A stretch of DNA of 64,000 nucleotides from Thermococcus sp. Bubb.Bath (GTDB lineage: Archaea; Methanobacteriota_B; Thermococci; Thermococcales; Thermococcaceae). Below the pieces are notes generated by a model, which was given only the letters and a program-made list of their open reading frames with translations, had not been told where the DNA came from and did not search any database. Positions 15,514 to 23,743 of this stretch are shown one piece after another. The first letter of the stretch is position 1, and each line of letters opens with the position of its first letter. The position numbers and the translations under genes are program-made. The stretch spans positions 124,001 through 188,000 of the forward strand of contig NZ_SNUR01000002.1 in assembly GCF_012027595.1 (NCBI RefSeq), read 5' to 3'.

Positions 15514-16056
15514 TTGATTAACCCCAGGCGTTATCTCGCGTCCCTGCTGTTCCCCGATATCGAGGCCAGCGTTGATGCCCTAAACCACAGGGTCACCGAG
15601 CTGTCATCTAGACTTGAGAGGCTGGAAGATAAGATGGCGAGGCAGGATGAAGAGATAAAAACTATCCTGAGTAAAGTTGACAGCAAAGCCGACAGCAAGC
15701 TCTGCTATGAGCTCAGTGAAATGGCTAATACTTTTGGGGAAGAGCTACTCGCATTGAAGTCCGAGGTCTCAACTCTGAGGGACAAGGCCAGGTTTGTTGA
15801 GTTCCTATCCTCAGGGGATCCGAACAAAGCCAACGTAACATTGGGGGAGCTCGCGTCCCTCGTTGAACATTATATCCGCCGGGGGTTCAACAGGCCCTTT
15901 GAGCTCAAGAAAGCAGTGGGGGTTCCGTGGGAGGTTCTCTATGCGGTGCTCACCTACCTGAAGCTTACCAAGAGGGTTATGAGAGTCCAGGATGGCGGTA
16001 AGGTAAAATGGATTCCTTTAGAGCAGGAAATACAGCGTTCTGAGCGTGCTCGATGA
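15514..16056 (+). CDS. Coiled-coil protein with C-terminal winged helix
   Basis: A 180-residue protein, divergent from the RHH-like gene. Residues 15-95 predict a coiled coil (VDALNHRVTELSSRLERLEDKMARQDEEIKTILSKV and a second segment), and residues about 110-170 look like a winged helix (FELKKAVGVPWEVLYAVLTYLKLTKRVMRV). TTG 15514 is the start since GGGGGGAT precedes it at six nt; TATA-like ACATTTAATATTG lies about 35-45 nt upstream. No family is recognised. It shares its intergenic region with the RHH-like gene, so the two may be regulated together. Confidence 0.6.
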   Translation: MINPRRYLASLLFPDIEASVDALNHRVTELSSRLERLEDKMARQDEEIKTILSKVDSKADSKLCYELSEMANTFGEELLALKSEVSTLRDKARFVEFLSSGDPNKANVTLGELASLVEHYIRRGFNRPFELKKAVGVPWEVLYAVLTYLKLTKRVMRVQDGGKVKWIPLEQEIQRSERAR

Positions 16057-16267
16057 AAAGATGTGTTCTGGCTAAGAACGTTTGACGGCTGTTTTTCTAT
16101 TTCTTTTGTTTTTATTTTGATTTAGGGTCTGGGGGTTTATTGAATGCCACGCCCTCTATCCTCCTGCAGAATTGGCCCCTGAAGGATTAAAGAGTGTGAG
16201 GTTTGAATATTGAGTGAGAGTATTACAAAAGAATTTTCAAAAGAAATAAAGTGTAAGATGAGAAAAC

Positions 16268-17611
16268 TCAGACTCTTCCAACCCTCATGTAGATGAAACC
16301 TGCCTTTTCTGCCTTCTCCGGATCAATAACGTTCCTGCCATCCACTATTATCTTAGTCCTAACTTCTCCAGCTATCTTTCCAAGATCCAGCTCCTTGAAC
16401 TCCCTGTGGTCAGCGGTTATGACTATCGCATCAACGTCCTTGAAGTCCTCCTTCCACTCGGTGCCAAAGCGCTCCGCGTCCTCCCTGGTGCACAGCGGGT
16501 CGTAGGCGTAAACGTTGGCCCCCCACTTCTTGAGCTCTTCAATGATTGGCTTTGCGGCCGCCTTCATGAACTCCCTGACGCCGCCCCTGAATGTTAGTCC
16601 CAGTATGAGAACGTTGCTTCCCTTCAGCGGCTTTCCAGCTCCGTTGAGCGCTTTAATGGTAAGCTCAACAACGTGATGAGGCATCGAGTCGTTAATTTCT
16701 CTTGCAGTCTTGGTAAGCCTCGGATTCGTCTTTCTGGCGAGGTTAATGACGAACCAGGGGTATACTGGGATGCAATGGCCCCCTACCCCGGCTCCGGGCA
16801 TGTGGAGGTGGCAGTAGGGTTGTGTGTTCGCCGCCTGGAATACTTCGAGGGCATCAAGGCCGTGCTCCTCACACCACAGGGCGAGCTCGTTCGCGAGACC
16901 TATGTTAACGTCCCTATACACACCCTCGAAGACCTTTACCGCCTCGGCGGCCTTGATTGAGCTCATTGGAATGACGCCCTTCCTGTTTATCGTCTCGTAG
17001 ATGCCCATCACCGCTTCAAGCGTCCTCCCATCGTTTGCCCCAACTATCTTTGGGTACTGGCCGGTGATGTCCCTTATGGCAGTCCCCGTCATCGTCCTCT
17101 CCGGAGCGTGGGCAAGGCCGAATTCCCCAAGCTTGAGCCCGCTCTTCTCGAGGATGGAAACTAAGCTCTCAGTAGTTCCCGGCGGCATGGTCGCCTCTGT
17201 GATAACGATGTCGCCCTTCTCAAGCCCCTGAGAGATCTTTTCAGCGACATCATAAACCGGGCCGAGCTTCATGTTGCCCCTCTCGTCCGTGAGTGTTGGA
17301 ACTAGAATGACCATCACATCAGCTTGTTTCGCCGCCCCAACACCGTCGGTTGTGGCCCTCAGTCTCCCGGCTTCAACGTTCTTCCTCACAAGTTCATCCA
17401 GGCCCGGCTCTTCCTTTATGTGGTTCTCACCGCGGTTTATCATCTCGACGACTCTCTCGTTTATGTCAACGCCTATGACGTTTGCCCCGTGGTCTGCGAA
17501 GACGGCCGCCAGAGGAAGGCCCATCTTTCCCATTCCATAAACTGCTATGGTAAACTCTCCCTTTCTGAAGGCCTCTTTAACTTCCTCCTTGCTCAACCCG
17601 ATAAGCTTCAT
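16268..17611 (-). CDS. Nucleotide-sugar 6-dehydrogenase (UDP-GlcNAc/ManNAc type)
   Basis: A 447-residue NAD-dependent dehydrogenase of the UDP-glucose/GDP-mannose dehydrogenase family. It has an N-terminal Rossmann loop (AVYGMGKMGLPLAAVFADHG), the catalytic Cys in GVGGHCIPVYPWF near residue 275, and a C-terminal second Rossmann domain (LILGLTFRGGVREF). GHCIPV is the form seen in UDP-HexNAc dehydrogenases such as WecC/WbpA rather than UDP-glucose dehydrogenases. It starts the last step order of a 2,3-diamino-uronic acid route with the three enzymes upstream, and overlaps the next gene by four nt. Confidence 0.9.
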   Translation of the reverse strand: MKLIGLSKEEVKEAFRKGEFTIAVYGMGKMGLPLAAVFADHGANVIGVDINERVVEMINRGENHIKEEPGLDELVRKNVEAGRLRATTDGVGAAKQADVMVILVPTLTDERGNMKLGPVYDVAEKISQGLEKGDIVITEATMPPGTTESLVSILEKSGLKLGEFGLAHAPERTMTGTAIRDITGQYPKIVGANDGRTLEAVMGIYETINRKGVIPMSSIKAAEAVKVFEGVYRDVNIGLANELALWCEEHGLDALEVFQAANTQPYCHLHMPGAGVGGHCIPVYPWFVINLARKTNPRLTKTAREINDSMPHHVVELTIKALNGAGKPLKGSNVLILGLTFRGGVREFMKAAAKPIIEELKKWGANVYAYDPLCTREDAERFGTEWKEDFKDVDAIVITADHREFKELDLGKIAGEVRTKIIVDGRNVIDPEKAEKAGFIYMRVGRV

Positions 17612-18558
17612 TCTCCCACCTCCAGAACTTTTCCGGTTCTCGCGCTCTCCTGGGCCAGGAGGGCGACTTTGAGGGCATGAAGGCCGGCTTCGCCATCTAC
17701 AATAGGTCTCTTCCCGGTCTCAACGCACTCAATGAAGTGCTCAAGCTCGTTCCTCAGCGGCTCTCTCTTCTGTATCTTCGCCTCCTTTATCCACTCGTGG
17801 TTGTAGAGCTTGAGGCTCTGTTCAATGTAGTCGAGGTAGGCTATTCCCCCGGTTCCGACGACGTTGAGGGTTCTGGTCTTGTGGGGGGTCAGCCAGTTCG
17901 TCTCCACTATGCCGCTCCCATCCTCAAAGCCGATGGTTATGAGGGCGTGGTCTTCGACGCCGGCCGGGTGGAGGACGTTTCCTGCCCTTGAGTAGACCGT
18001 TTTGACCCTCTCCCCGAAGAGGTAGCTTATGACGTCGATGTCGTGGACGCCGAGGTCGATTATTATCCCGACGTCCCTGATCCGGGCCGCCATCGGGCCG
18101 ACGCGCTTTGCCGTTATCGTCACTATCTTTCCGAGCTCTCCCCGGTCTATGAGCTCTTTGAGCCTGAGGACCGCTGGGTTGAACCTCTCAATGTGCCCCA
18201 CCGCCAGTGTAACCCCGGCCTCTTCCGCGGCCTTGATTATAGTTTGTCCGTTCTCAATAGTGTCCGCTATTGGTTTCTCAACGAGGACGCTCGTTCCCGC
18301 TTTTATGAACTCGAGGGCGACTTCCCTGTGGAGGGAAGTGGGCACGGCTATGCTCACCGCATCGAGTTTCTCCTTAACCAGCTCGCGGTAGTCCGCGTAA
18401 GGTGTTGTCCCGTACTTCTTGGCGAGCTCCTTGGCCCTCTCAAAGTTGGCATCCGCTATTCCAACGAGCTCAACCTTCCCCTCTTTGGCCAGTTCGGAGT
18501 AAACGCGAACGTGGTGCTGTCCCATCATCCCGACTCCGACTACTCCAACGCGCAGCAT
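17608..18558 (-). CDS. Gfo/Idh/MocA oxidoreductase, WlbA/WbpB-like 3-dehydrogenase
   Basis: A 316-residue protein with the GVVGVGMMGQHHVRVY N-terminal Rossmann loop, the VEKPIADT motif (catalytic Lys) near residue 90-97, and a C-terminal alpha/beta domain with GVHDIDVISYLFG. Close relatives oxidise C3 of UDP-GlcNAcA before transamination. ATG 18558 is used because family proteins start there and GAGG precedes it; the frame extends 29 codons further up without support. It follows a VapC gene by four nt and overlaps the dehydrogenase gene. Confidence 0.85.
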   Translation of the reverse strand: MLRVGVVGVGMMGQHHVRVYSELAKEGKVELVGIADANFERAKELAKKYGTTPYADYRELVKEKLDAVSIAVPTSLHREVALEFIKAGTSVLVEKPIADTIENGQTIIKAAEEAGVTLAVGHIERFNPAVLRLKELIDRGELGKIVTITAKRVGPMAARIRDVGIIIDLGVHDIDVISYLFGERVKTVYSRAGNVLHPAGVEDHALITIGFEDGSGIVETNWLTPHKTRTLNVVGTGGIAYLDYIEQSLKLYNHEWIKEAKIQKREPLRNELEHFIECVETGKRPIVDGEAGLHALKVALLAQESARTGKVLEVGE

Positions 18559-18562
18559 CTTC

Positions 18563-19000
18563 TCAGCCTCCAACGGTTTTAATGGCCTCTTCAATTTCGT
18601 CGAGCAGGTAAAAGGCTCGTGTATCAAAACTCTTTGCGGATTCAACTTGCTTTTTATCGTTCGAAATTAAAACAGCATCATTCTTTTTTGCAGTTGCAAT
18701 GTAGAATGAATCTGCGGCCCTTGCCCCGGTCTCGAAGGCCACAATGAATGCAGTCTCCATGAGATCTTCCGTGGATATCAGTTCAACTCTCCTCATTGTT
18801 TCATCCAAAACAATTGACGCCTCGGATTTCTTCATTCTCCTGCTGAGCTGGGAGGCAAGTTCCACCTTGAAAAGGGCTGGTTCCACTATTGAGATACCGT
18901 TCCGTTCAATGATCTCAAAAAGCCTTTCAACTTTCTTAGTTCTCTCTGGGTCGAACTCAAAAAATAAATCAATAAAAACGGAGGTGTCAACGACTATCAT
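18563..19000 (-). CDS. PIN-domain toxin (VapC-like)
   Basis: A 145-residue PIN protein: MIVVDTSVFIDLFF supplies the first Asp, ELASQLSRRMKKSE the central Glu, TGARAADSFYIATAKK and LISNDKKQVESAK the later acidic sites. It overlaps its DUF104-type antitoxin by four nt and is followed after four nt by the Gfo/Idh gene. The pair interrupts the 2,3-diamino-uronic acid operon between the aminotransferase and the 3-dehydrogenase. Confidence 0.85.
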   Translation of the reverse strand: MIVVDTSVFIDLFFEFDPERTKKVERLFEIIERNGISIVEPALFKVELASQLSRRMKKSEASIVLDETMRRVELISTEDLMETAFIVAFETGARAADSFYIATAKKNDAVLISNDKKQVESAKSFDTRAFYLLDEIEEAIKTVGG

Positions 19001-19191
19001 CGCCTTTCCTCCAGGAATTCCTGCAGGGGGTCTTCCTTTACTTTTTTGCGGTGTTTTCTTGCCATCTCAAGCAGTCCAGAGGGTTTTATGAGGGTAACTT
19101 TTCCTAAAGTCCCTTCTTTGACTTTTGTCTTCTTCAGGGGTTTGAAGACCCCGTCCTCGTAGACTACCTCGATTTCCTCCAACTCACTCAC
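18997..19191 (-). CDS. DUF104-type antitoxin (VapB-like)
   Basis: A 64-residue protein with the DUF104 pattern: EIEVVYEDGVFKPLKKTKVKEGTLGKVTLIKPSGL, a small beta-barrel-like N-terminus, and a charged C-terminal helix. Such proteins are antitoxins for PIN toxins in archaea. Its start overlaps the aminotransferase stop by eight nt, so it depends on the upstream transcript; no separate promoter was found. Confidence 0.8.
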   Translation of the reverse strand: MSELEEIEVVYEDGVFKPLKKTKVKEGTLGKVTLIKPSGLLEMARKHRKKVKEDPLQEFLEERR

Positions 19192-20290
19192 CGTTTATCT
19201 CTCTGAGTGTTCTGACTATATAATCTATGTCCTCATCGCTCACCGCTGGGTGGACCGGCAGACTGACCACCTCTTCGCTGGCCTCTACTGAGTTCGGGCA
19301 GCAGTTTTCCTCGTATCCGAGTTTCTGGAAGAGCGGCTGGTGGTGGAGCGGCAGCGGGTAGTATATTCCAGTTCCTATTCCCTTCTCGCGGAGCTTCTCA
19401 ACGAGCTCGTCCCTGTTCAGCGGGAACTCGTCGGTTACCCTTATCGTGTACTGGTGGTAGACGTGCTTCACCCTCGGATCAACGTATGGTGGGATTAGGC
19501 CATCGATCTTTGAGATTCCCTCGGTGAGCTTTTCCGCGTTCTCCCTTCTCCTCTCGTTCCATTCCTTGAGTTTCCTTAGCTGGACTCTCCCCAATGCACC
19601 GGCTATGTTCGTCATCCTGAGGTTGTAGCCGAGCTCCACGTGATAGTACCTCTGCACCTGTCCGTGACTCCTTATGAGCCTCGCCCTCTCGGCCAGTTCG
19701 TCGCTGTTGGTTACAACCATTCCGCCCTCTCCGGTCGTCATGTTCTTCGTCGGGTAAAAGCTGAAGGCAGCGATGTCTCCAAACGTTCCAACTTTCTGGC
19801 CCTCAAATTCTGCCCCGTGGGCCTGGGCGCAGTCCTCGATGAGGTAGAGGTTGTGGTCTTCCGCTATCTCCTTGAATGCCTTCATATCTGCCGGCTGGCC
19901 GTAGAGGTGGACGACTAGGATCGCCTTCGTCTTGTCTGTTATCCTCTTCAGAACGTCGTCCGGGTCAAGGTTGAAGGTTTTCTCGTCTATATCTGCGAAA
20001 ACCGGCTTCGCCCTCTGGAAGAGAATGGAGCTGGCGGTTGCTATGAAGGTGAATGGCGTGGTAATGACCTCGTCGCCATCCTTTATCCCGAGGGCCTTAA
20101 GGGCAACGTCGAGTGCGGCGGTTCCGTTGGCAACGGCTATCCCGTGTTTTGCTCCAAGATAATCGGCGAACTCCCTCTCAAAGGCCTCGACTTCCTTTCC
20201 GTGGGCGAGCATTCCACTCTTGAGAACGTTCACAACGGCATCTATTTCTTCATCCCCTATCTGGGGCTTTGCTATGGGCATGTTCCTCAT
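19184..20290 (-). CDS. DegT/DnrJ/EryC1 aminotransferase, WbpE-like
   Basis: A 368-residue PLP enzyme. The pyridoxal Lys is in AFSFYPTKNMTTGEGG near residue 185; NGTAALDVALKALG and IEDCAQAHGAEF are family signatures. The SFYPTKN form is typical of UDP-3-keto-GlcNAcA aminotransferases (WbpE/WlbC). It would make UDP-GlcNAc3NA. ATG 20290 follows GGAGGG and shares its first base with the stop of the upstream PIN gene. Confidence 0.9.
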   Translation of the reverse strand: MRNMPIAKPQIGDEEIDAVVNVLKSGMLAHGKEVEAFEREFADYLGAKHGIAVANGTAALDVALKALGIKDGDEVITTPFTFIATASSILFQRAKPVFADIDEKTFNLDPDDVLKRITDKTKAILVVHLYGQPADMKAFKEIAEDHNLYLIEDCAQAHGAEFEGQKVGTFGDIAAFSFYPTKNMTTGEGGMVVTNSDELAERARLIRSHGQVQRYYHVELGYNLRMTNIAGALGRVQLRKLKEWNERRRENAEKLTEGISKIDGLIPPYVDPRVKHVYHQYTIRVTDEFPLNRDELVEKLREKGIGTGIYYPLPLHHQPLFQKLGYEENCCPNSVEASEEVVSLPVHPAVSDEDIDYIVRTLREINGE

Positions 20291-20628
20291 TATAAACCCT
20301 CCAGCTGTAGCTTTAAATCCTGATAAACTTCCCGAATGAAAAGAAAACGCTTATCTTGGCTTACGAGGGTGAGCCCCCTGTTTAGCGCCACCGCAGCTAC
20401 AACCATGTCAACTGCGGGAACGGGCGTTCCTTTCTCCACCATTGCCTGGGATATCTCTGTTGAGAGGAGATAGTCATCGAGCGAGGGGGTGATCACTGTC
20501 AGGTCGAGCGTTGTGACTTTGGGGAACTCTATCACGTTGAGTATTGTGGTGTATCCCCTAAGCTTTTCCCCGGATTTTACCGCCTCGATAATCACGTTCG
20601 TGTCGTAAAGCTTCTTGTCCTCGTCCAT
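20290..20628 (-). CDS. PIN-domain toxin (VapC-like), short
   Basis: A 112-residue PIN protein, near the lower limit for the family. KKLYDTNVIIEAVKSG supplies the first Asp; VDMVVAAVALNRGLTLVSQDKRF supplies the later acidic sites. It overlaps the RHH antitoxin gene by 37 nt, an unusually long overlap, and the aminotransferase by one base. This is the second VapBC pair in the same glycan operon. Confidence 0.82.
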   Translation of the reverse strand: MDEDKKLYDTNVIIEAVKSGEKLRGYTTILNVIEFPKVTTLDLTVITPSLDDYLLSTEISQAMVEKGTPVPAVDMVVAAVALNRGLTLVSQDKRFLFIREVYQDLKLQLEGL

Positions 20629-20873
20629 TCCGCTTCCCTCGCTTTTTTGTGGAATCTCTCGTAGGTTTCCAGCGGTGTTTCTGTTACCTTCTTTTCGAAG
20701 TCCTTCCCCAGCATCTTAAGGATGTCCTTTGCCGGGAGTTCGAGGTTGCCCTTCTCCAGTCTTTCGAGGTACCCCACTATGGCCTTTCTAGCCACCTCGC
20801 TCCATCTTATCTCGCTGTGCTCCTTCATCTTTTTGTAAACATCCGGAGGCACTGAGAGCGTTATGTTCGGCAT
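20592..20873 (-). CDS. VapB antitoxin, ribbon-helix-helix type
   Basis: A 93-residue protein starting MPNITLSVPPDVYKKMKEHSEIRWSEVARKAI, the RHH pattern shared with the antitoxin at 11819. ATG 20873 is supported by GGTGG; the open frame extends ten codons upstream. Its promoter has a TATA-like ACTTAAATATG and the perfect inverted repeat at 20891-20906, so the pair starts the transcript of the whole minus-strand glycan operon or a part of it. Confidence 0.82.
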   Translation of the reverse strand: MPNITLSVPPDVYKKMKEHSEIRWSEVARKAIVGYLERLEKGNLELPAKDILKMLGKDFEKKVTETPLETYERFHKKAREAEWTRTRSFTTRT

Positions 20874-20890
20874 GGAACCACCAGAGGTAT

Positions 20891-20906
20891 TATGTGATTT
20901 CACATA
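20891..20906. promoter_or_regulatory. Inverted repeat at a vapBC promoter
   Basis: TATGTGA-TT-TCACATA: perfect 7-bp arms with a two-base spacer. It overlaps the 3' edge of a TATA-like element (minus strand ACTTAAATATG, about 20902-20912) and lies about 18 nt before the RHH antitoxin start. RHH antitoxins bind such short symmetric sites. Confidence 0.6.
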
Positions 20907-20919
20907 TTTAAGTGTTCCT

Positions 20920-21534
20920 TTAGAGATTCTTCTCCCTAAGGTAGCGCTCGTAGTCTTCCTTCTTTATCTTGACTTCTCTCCCGCAGTGGGAGCACTTGAA
21001 GATAATTCCCTCTTCGTCCTCTCCGATCTTCTCCTTTAGGGGTCTTCCGCAATAGCAGACGAAGCCCCTCAGGCGGGCAGGGTTTCCATAGACCAAGCCA
21101 AAGGGTGGAACGTCCTTGGTGACAACTGAACCGGCTCCCACCATTGCGTACTCCCCTATCGTGGTTCCGCAGACGATTGTGGCGTGGGCCCCTATACTTG
21201 CCCCCTTCTTGACGAGGGTCGGAACAACCTCCCAGTCCTGGTTGAATGCCCTTGGGTACATGTCGTTCGTGAACGTCATGTGCGGGCCGAGAAAAACGTC
21301 GTCCTCGACTTTAACGCCGTGATAGACGCTCACTCCGTTCTGGATTTTCACGTTGTTTCCGATTTCAACGTCGGCATCAACGTAAACGTCCTTCCCTATG
21401 TTGCAGTTCTTGCCTATCTTGGAGCCTTTCCTTATGTGGGCAAAGTGCCAGATTCTGGTTCCTTCTCCTATCTCTGCCCCCTCCTCCACAACGGCGAGGG
21501 GATGGGCGAAATATTTTTTAGCCTCCTCGGACAT
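20920..21534 (-). CDS. WbpD/WlbB-like hexapeptide N-acetyltransferase with zinc-ribbon tail
   Basis: A 204-residue left-handed beta-helix acyltransferase: repeated hexapeptides (EGAEIGEGTRIWHFAHIRKGSKIGKN, NGVSVYHGVKVEDDVFLGPHMTFTND) and the conserved catalytic-region His/Asn. It would acetylate the 3-amino group of UDP-GlcNAc3NA. The C-terminus adds a Cys cluster (CYCG and CSHCG, about 20 residues apart) like a zinc ribbon, a feature of some family members. ATG 21534 is chosen over 37 upstream in-frame codons; GGTG precedes it. Confidence 0.85.
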   Translation of the reverse strand: MSEEAKKYFAHPLAVVEEGAEIGEGTRIWHFAHIRKGSKIGKNCNIGKDVYVDADVEIGNNVKIQNGVSVYHGVKVEDDVFLGPHMTFTNDMYPRAFNQDWEVVPTLVKKGASIGAHATIVCGTTIGEYAMVGAGSVVTKDVPPFGLVYGNPARLRGFVCYCGRPLKEKIGEDEEGIIFKCSHCGREVKIKKEDYERYLREKNL

Positions 21535-21592
21535 TGGAAACACCAGGGTTAAAAACTCCTGGAGTAATATAAGCCTTGCCCCGGTGGAACTC

Positions 21593-22579
21593 ATGGTTGA
21601 AAACGAAAAGGCGCCATTCGTTTCAGTTATAATCCCTGCGTACAATGAGGAGCGCTATATCAGAAAATGCCTCACGGAATGGGTCAATCAGGACTATCCA
21701 AAGGAGAGATATGAAATCCTGGTTTACGATGGCATGAGCACGGATAGAACACCGGAGATAGTTAAGGAGTTTGAGATGAAATACCCTGGCCTTGTGTCCT
21801 ACAGGAAAAACCCGAAGAAAAACCAGGTCTACGCCTTTAACATGGGCATCAAAGATTCGAGAGGAGAGTTCTTCATCATCTTTGGAGCACATGCCTATCC
21901 TGAGAGGGATTTTTTAAGGAAGAGCGTGGAGACGTTTCTTGAGATCAAAGAGAAGGAACCGAAGCTCGCTGGAGTAGGTGGGAAGATCATCAAGCTCTTT
22001 GAGAACCGCCTGGCAAAGTTCGTTGCCCTCGTGTACTCCTCACCTCTAAGCGGGGCGAGCACCTTCTGGTATGAGGAGAGGCCTCATTTTGCCAGAACCG
22101 TTGCCTTTGCCCTCTACGATAAGGCTATAACCCAAGAGATTGGAGGTTTTGATGAGGACATGCTCACAGGCAATGACTTCGAGTTCAACCTCAGGATAAA
22201 TAAAAATGGTTATAGGCTGTTCTTCAACCCGGAGATCAAAAGCTACTATTACGCCCGCTCCAGCTGGAGGGGATTTTTGAAGCAGACGTTTAATTATGGC
22301 GCGGTTAAAGGTGTTGCCATACGTAAGGGGTACTTCTCCCCTCTCTGGCTGTTCCCACTTGGTTTCCTTGGGTTTGAGGTTCTTTTGCCGGTAATTCCAC
22401 AGTTCCTCTGGTTATTTGCCCTCTACTGGCTGGCGCTCTTTGGTGAGGGACTTAGATTAGCTTATAAAACAAAAAACAGCGATGGAGTCTTTCTCCCTCC
22501 GGTTATGTTCCTGTTCCACAACCTTATAAGCTTGGGATTTATAGCCGGTTTGTTGTTCCATAAGAGGGCTTTCAGGTGA
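21593..22579 (+). CDS. GT2 family glycosyltransferase with C-terminal membrane anchors
   Basis: A 328-residue inverting GT-A enzyme. N-terminal SVIIPAYNEERYIRKCL, YDGMSTDRT, and later GGFDEDMLTGNDFEFNLRI followed by WRGFLKQTFNYG are the GT2 signature regions. Two or three hydrophobic helices from about residue 245 anchor it in the membrane. ATG 21593 follows GGTGG; upstream in-frame codons overlap the divergent acetyltransferase gene and are unlikely. First of four plus-strand glycosyltransferase genes. Confidence 0.9.
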   Translation: MVENEKAPFVSVIIPAYNEERYIRKCLTEWVNQDYPKERYEILVYDGMSTDRTPEIVKEFEMKYPGLVSYRKNPKKNQVYAFNMGIKDSRGEFFIIFGAHAYPERDFLRKSVETFLEIKEKEPKLAGVGGKIIKLFENRLAKFVALVYSSPLSGASTFWYEERPHFARTVAFALYDKAITQEIGGFDEDMLTGNDFEFNLRINKNGYRLFFNPEIKSYYYARSSWRGFLKQTFNYGAVKGVAIRKGYFSPLWLFPLGFLGFEVLLPVIPQFLWLFALYWLALFGEGLRLAYKTKNSDGVFLPPVMFLFHNLISLGFIAGLLFHKRAFR

Positions 22580-22585
22580 GAGATA

Positions 22586-23743
22586 ATGAGAATTGTAATG
22601 ACAGTGAGCAACCCATTTAACCCGGATCCCAGGGTTTACAAGGAAGCCAAAAGTCTAGTCAAAGCGGGTCATGAGGTGTACGTTATAGCCTGGGACAGGG
22701 AGGGCAAGTATCCGAAAAGGGAAACTATTGAGGGGGTACATGTTCTTCGTCTTGGTCCTAGATCTGGATATGGATATAGGATGATTTTTGGCCTTCCACT
22801 GTTTTATTTGAATGCTCTGAGGGCTGTTTTACACTTGAAACCGGACGTTATTCACACCCATGATTTTGACACTGCCGTTTTGGGGTTTCTCCTGAAGCTC
22901 ATCAAGAGGACAAAGTGGGTCTATGATATCCATGATCTTTACTTTACATTCTTCTCTATGGAAACAGATAAAGAAATGTTCTTAGGAAAAATCGTTGAGA
23001 CTTTGGATTTGCTCTTTGCAAAAAACTCTACTCACGTAATAGTAGCTACCCAGTCAATTGGAGGAAAACACGAGGGTCTTAGGGAGTATTATATCATTAA
23101 TAGTGTCCTTCCAGATAGCATAACTACCATTTGGAACACTCCCGAAATAGTGACCTTTTCAAATTATCTAGATCTCGGCCTTAAATGGTCCAATAAGCTA
23201 ACTATCGGATTTATAGGATCAATACGTACCATATCGAACTTTATTCCCCTGTTTGAGGCTCTTTCTAAGGAACCAAATAGATACAGGATTCTTTTTGTTG
23301 GTGGGGGAAAGAACGTGAGTAAACTGCAGGAGCTCGTGAAAACTCGTTATGCAGAGCTTGATATTGAATTTGTTGGGAATGTTGAGTATAGATTAACTCC
23401 CAATTACTACAAACTGTGTGACGTGGTATTTGCTTGGTACCCTCCAAGGGAAAATGTAAAGCGGGCTATTGCGGTTAAAGTATTTGAGGCCTGCTCTCTT
23501 GGCGTTCCTGTCATTGTAAACGGCGATACACTTATGGAGGACTTCGTTAGGGAGTATAGATGTGGTATCCCGTTAAAAGAATTGCAAATAGATAAGATAA
23601 TAAATACGCTCAACGATATTCCAAAATTGAAAAAATCCCTTAAGTCTTTTAAGGTAATGATCAGGGATAAATGGAACTGGGAAAGAGAAGCGGAGAAATT
23701 GAGGAGGGTTTACGTGTGGGTAACAGGAAATACTTGGAGATGA
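22586..23743 (+). CDS. GT4 family glycosyltransferase
   Basis: A 385-residue GT-B enzyme. The N-terminus MRIVMTVSNPFNPDPRVYKEAKSL and THDFDTAVLG are typical of the acceptor-side half; VKVFEACSLGVPVIVNG is the donor-binding E-x7-E-like region near residue 305. It lies six nt after the GT2 gene and overlaps the next by four nt. Base composition is somewhat more A+T rich than the flanks, as often seen in glycan loci. Confidence 0.88.
   Translation: MRIVMTVSNPFNPDPRVYKEAKSLVKAGHEVYVIAWDREGKYPKRETIEGVHVLRLGPRSGYGYRMIFGLPLFYLNALRAVLHLKPDVIHTHDFDTAVLGFLLKLIKRTKWVYDIHDLYFTFFSMETDKEMFLGKIVETLDLLFAKNSTHVIVATQSIGGKHEGLREYYIINSVLPDSITTIWNTPEIVTFSNYLDLGLKWSNKLTIGFIGSIRTISNFIPLFEALSKEPNRYRILFVGGGKNVSKLQELVKTRYAELDIEFVGNVEYRLTPNYYKLCDVVFAWYPPRENVKRAIAVKVFEACSLGVPVIVNGDTLMEDFVREYRCGIPLKELQIDKIINTLNDIPKLKKSLKSFKVMIRDKWNWEREAEKLRRVYVWVTGNTWR

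Noticed and set aside
5040-16267. Integrase, att repeats or CRISPR array in the accessory island
   Set aside because: I looked for tyrosine recombinase motifs, tRNA-end repeats and regularly spaced repeats and saw none.
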